A stretch of 7,713 nt of DNA from T1Sed10-7 sp041685505. Lineage in GTDB: Bacteria; Actinomycetota; Nitriliruptoria; Nitriliruptorales; Nitriliruptoraceae. The position numbers were made by a program, and so were the translations under genes. Below the pieces are notes generated by a model. The model made no database searches. It saw only the letters and a list, made by a program, of their open reading frames with translations, and was not told the DNA's origin. Shown in pieces: positions 6,589-7,713 of this stretch (position 1 is its first letter; each line of letters starts with the position of its first letter). The stretch is taken from contig JAWLFQ010000095.1 of assembly GCA_041685505.1 (NCBI GenBank), positions 1 through 7,713 of the forward strand. The letters run 5' to 3'.

Positions 6589-6727
6589 GTCCGACGGCCG
6601 TGCCACACGCCCACCGTGGCCGCGGGACGTGCGGGCCCGTTGTAGCACAGCAGGCCCCGTGCACCCCCCAGGTGCCTCCCATGTCGTGTGCCCGCCGCAC
6701 CCCCACCACGGGTGACCGACGACCAGC
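6589..6727 (-). other. Spacer between pyrophosphorylase and permease genes
   Basis: The 139 nt between the pyrophosphorylase stop and the chosen permease start contain no gene of their own. If the permease starts upstream at 6606 or 6648 the spacer is shorter. A short hairpin GCACC (6661-6665) / GGTGC (6671-6675) and a CACC-ACG-GGTG element (6704-6714) are present, neither followed by a T-run on the minus strand. A TACAAC hexamer on the minus strand near 6640 resembles a -10 box but lacks a -35. A separate promoter for the exporter genes is possible but not shown. Confidence 0.4.
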
Positions 6728-7713
6728 TCATGCGGACACCGTCCCGTCCGATCCGGGCACCGCCTCACCGTCGCCGAGCAGCGACGGCCCGGCGATGACC
6801 GCGCCGGCGCCGATCCGTGCGCCCTCGCCCGTCGCACATCCGCGCACCCGGGCCCCGGCCCCGACCACCACCGCGTCGCCCAGCACGCTGTCGGAGACCC
6901 GTGCTGCCGACGCCACACGGGTACCTGCCCCGAGGACCACGTCCGGGCCCACCCTGGCCCCGGCCTCCACGCGGGCGCCATCGCACAGCAGTACCGGCCC
7001 GACCAGTTCCGCACCGGGATCGACCTGTACCCCGCTGCCGCGTCGCACGCCCGCCGCATCCGGCTCCGCGCCGATGCGCGACGGCCAGGAGAGCACGCCA
7101 CGCAGGGCCAGACGGTGGCCGTCGAGGTAGCGCTGCGGTGTCCCGAGGTCGGCCCACACCGCGTCGCTGACGAACCCCTCCACGTGAGCACCGTCAGCCA
7201 CCAGACGTGGGAACACCTCGCGTTCGAAGGACAGCCGGCCCACGGGGAAGCGCGCGAGGACACCCCGTGACAGCACGTAGGTGCCCGCGTTCACGCTGTC
7301 CTGACCCGGCAGCGTCCCCGGGGCCGGCTTCTCCACGAAGCCGGTGATGCGTGTGCCCTCGAGGACACACACGCCGAACGCCGAGGTGTCCTCGACCCGG
7401 GTCAGCGCCAGGGTCGCATCGGCTGCCGCATCGAGGTGGTGCCGGATCACGGCGGCGAGGTCGAGGTCGGTGAGCACGTCGCCGTTGAGCACCAGCACAT
7501 CACCGGGACACCGGTCGATCACCGACCGCACCCCACCCGCGGTGTCGAGGGGGGTCGGTTCGGGGACGGTGCGCAAGGACAGGCCCAGCTCCGCCGCCGC
7601 CGGCTCCAGCACACGGAAGGGTGCGGGGTCGGGTCCGACCACCAGCCAGACCCGCTCCACCTCGGCAGCCGCCAGCCGACGCAGCACGGAGACCAGGAAG
7701 GGCTCACCGCACA
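6728..7713 (-). CDS. Sugar-1-phosphate nucleotidylyltransferase with left-handed beta-helix tail (mannose-1-phosphate guanylyltransferase-like), 5'-partial
   Basis: 327 residues are visible. The gene runs off the right edge, since codons upstream of the first GTG (7687) continue the family sequence (CGEPFLVSVLRRL), leaving perhaps 25-30 N-terminal residues, including the GXGTRL signature loop, outside. The enzyme couples a sugar-1-phosphate to a nucleotide, supplying activated sugar in the cytoplasm. Visible motifs (visible residue numbers): TAGG (57-60), VLVLNGDVLTDLDL (72-85) with the metal-binding Asp, GFVEKP (124-129), VNAGTYVLSRGVL (140-152) and WADLGTPQRYLDGH (186-199). From about 212 to 312 there are hexapeptide-like repeats (GARVEAGARVGPDVVLGAGTR pattern, here shortened) forming a beta-helix. 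This architecture matches ManB/RmlA2 (Rv3264c) of mycobacteria. GDP-mannose is the best guess from synteny, but glucose- or other NTP-transferases share the layout. It is probably first of the minus-strand group seen here. Confidence 0.88.
   Translation of the reverse strand, partial: CGEPFLVSVLRRLAAAEVERVWLVVGPDPAPFRVLEPAAAELGLSLRTVPEPTPLDTAGGVRSVIDRCPGDVLVLNGDVLTDLDLAAVIRHHLDAAADATLALTRVEDTSAFGVCVLEGTRITGFVEKPAPGTLPGQDSVNAGTYVLSRGVLARFPVGRLSFEREVFPRLVADGAHVEGFVSDAVWADLGTPQRYLDGHRLALRGVLSWPSRIGAEPDAAGVRRGSGVQVDPGAELVGPVLLCDGARVEAGARVGPDVVLGAGTRVASAARVSDSVLGDAVVVGAGARVRGCATGEGARIGAGAVIAGPSLLGDGEAVPGSDGTVSA

Noticed and set aside
5626..6645. 339-codon plus-strand open frame opposite the permease gene
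   Set aside because: Its Gln/His/Glu-rich composition is the mirror of the hydrophobic codons of the permease; no RBS or family similarity.
6636..6665. Promoter on the minus strand with a TACAAC -10-like hexamer
   Set aside because: No -35 element lies at acceptable spacing, and such a hexamer alone is weak evidence.
6589..7263. N-terminal extension of the permease to 7263
   Set aside because: The extra residues overlap the pyrophosphorylase coding sequence in another frame and show no membrane or permease motifs.
1..7713. CRISPR array, tRNA/rRNA gene, insertion sequence, toxin-antitoxin or defence genes
   Set aside because: No spaced repeats, cloverleaf, transposase or terminal repeats, or defence-type domains were seen; all long frames are accounted for by six genes or their shadows.

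Overview
This is a high-GC window of almost entirely coding DNA with many GTG starts, tightly packed genes and an actinobacterial type of F420 biosynthesis. It most likely comes from an actinomycetote. A deep-branching lineage such as Nitriliruptoria or Acidimicrobiia is a guess that the window cannot settle. A 100-N gap points to a draft or metagenome assembly. Both ends of the window cut through genes.

Left part, plus strand (1-3097): the 3' end of fbiA (CofD family, F420 precursor transferase) is joined by a one-base stop/start overlap to fbiB. FbiB is a two-domain protein that combines the F420:glutamate ligase with an FMN-dependent nitroreductase-fold domain. Together they cover the late steps that turn Fo into polyglutamylated F420. 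After a 157-nt spacer containing overlapping inverted repeats comes a membrane-anchored DUF3105 protein of unknown function.

Right part, minus strand (3126-7713), read right to left: a sugar-nucleotide pyrophosphorylase with a left-handed beta-helix tail (N-terminus off the window), a Wzm-type ABC-2 permease, a Wzt-type ATPase with a C-terminal domain of the polysaccharide-binding kind, and a family 2 (rhamnosyltransferase-like) glycosyltransferase. The last three genes are nearly contiguous and probably cotranscribed. They fit a module that supplies activated sugar, builds a lipid-linked surface glycan and exports it by the ABC-transporter route. The two halves converge across 28 nt that hold an inverted repeat.

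The arrangement of fbiA-fbiB beside an oppositely oriented pyrophosphorylase and wbbL-like glycosyltransferase recalls the Mycobacterium tuberculosis region Rv3261-Rv3266c. Here an ABC exporter pair sits between the two sugar genes, and DUF3105 occupies the junction.

The most concrete anomaly is technical. The 100 Ns inside the glycosyltransferase are flanked by two identical 41-nt copies that contain a 7-bp hairpin. Collapsing them gives a seamless 353-residue protein, so the gap is probably false. I found no convincing new defence system, mobile element, CRISPR array or RNA gene.
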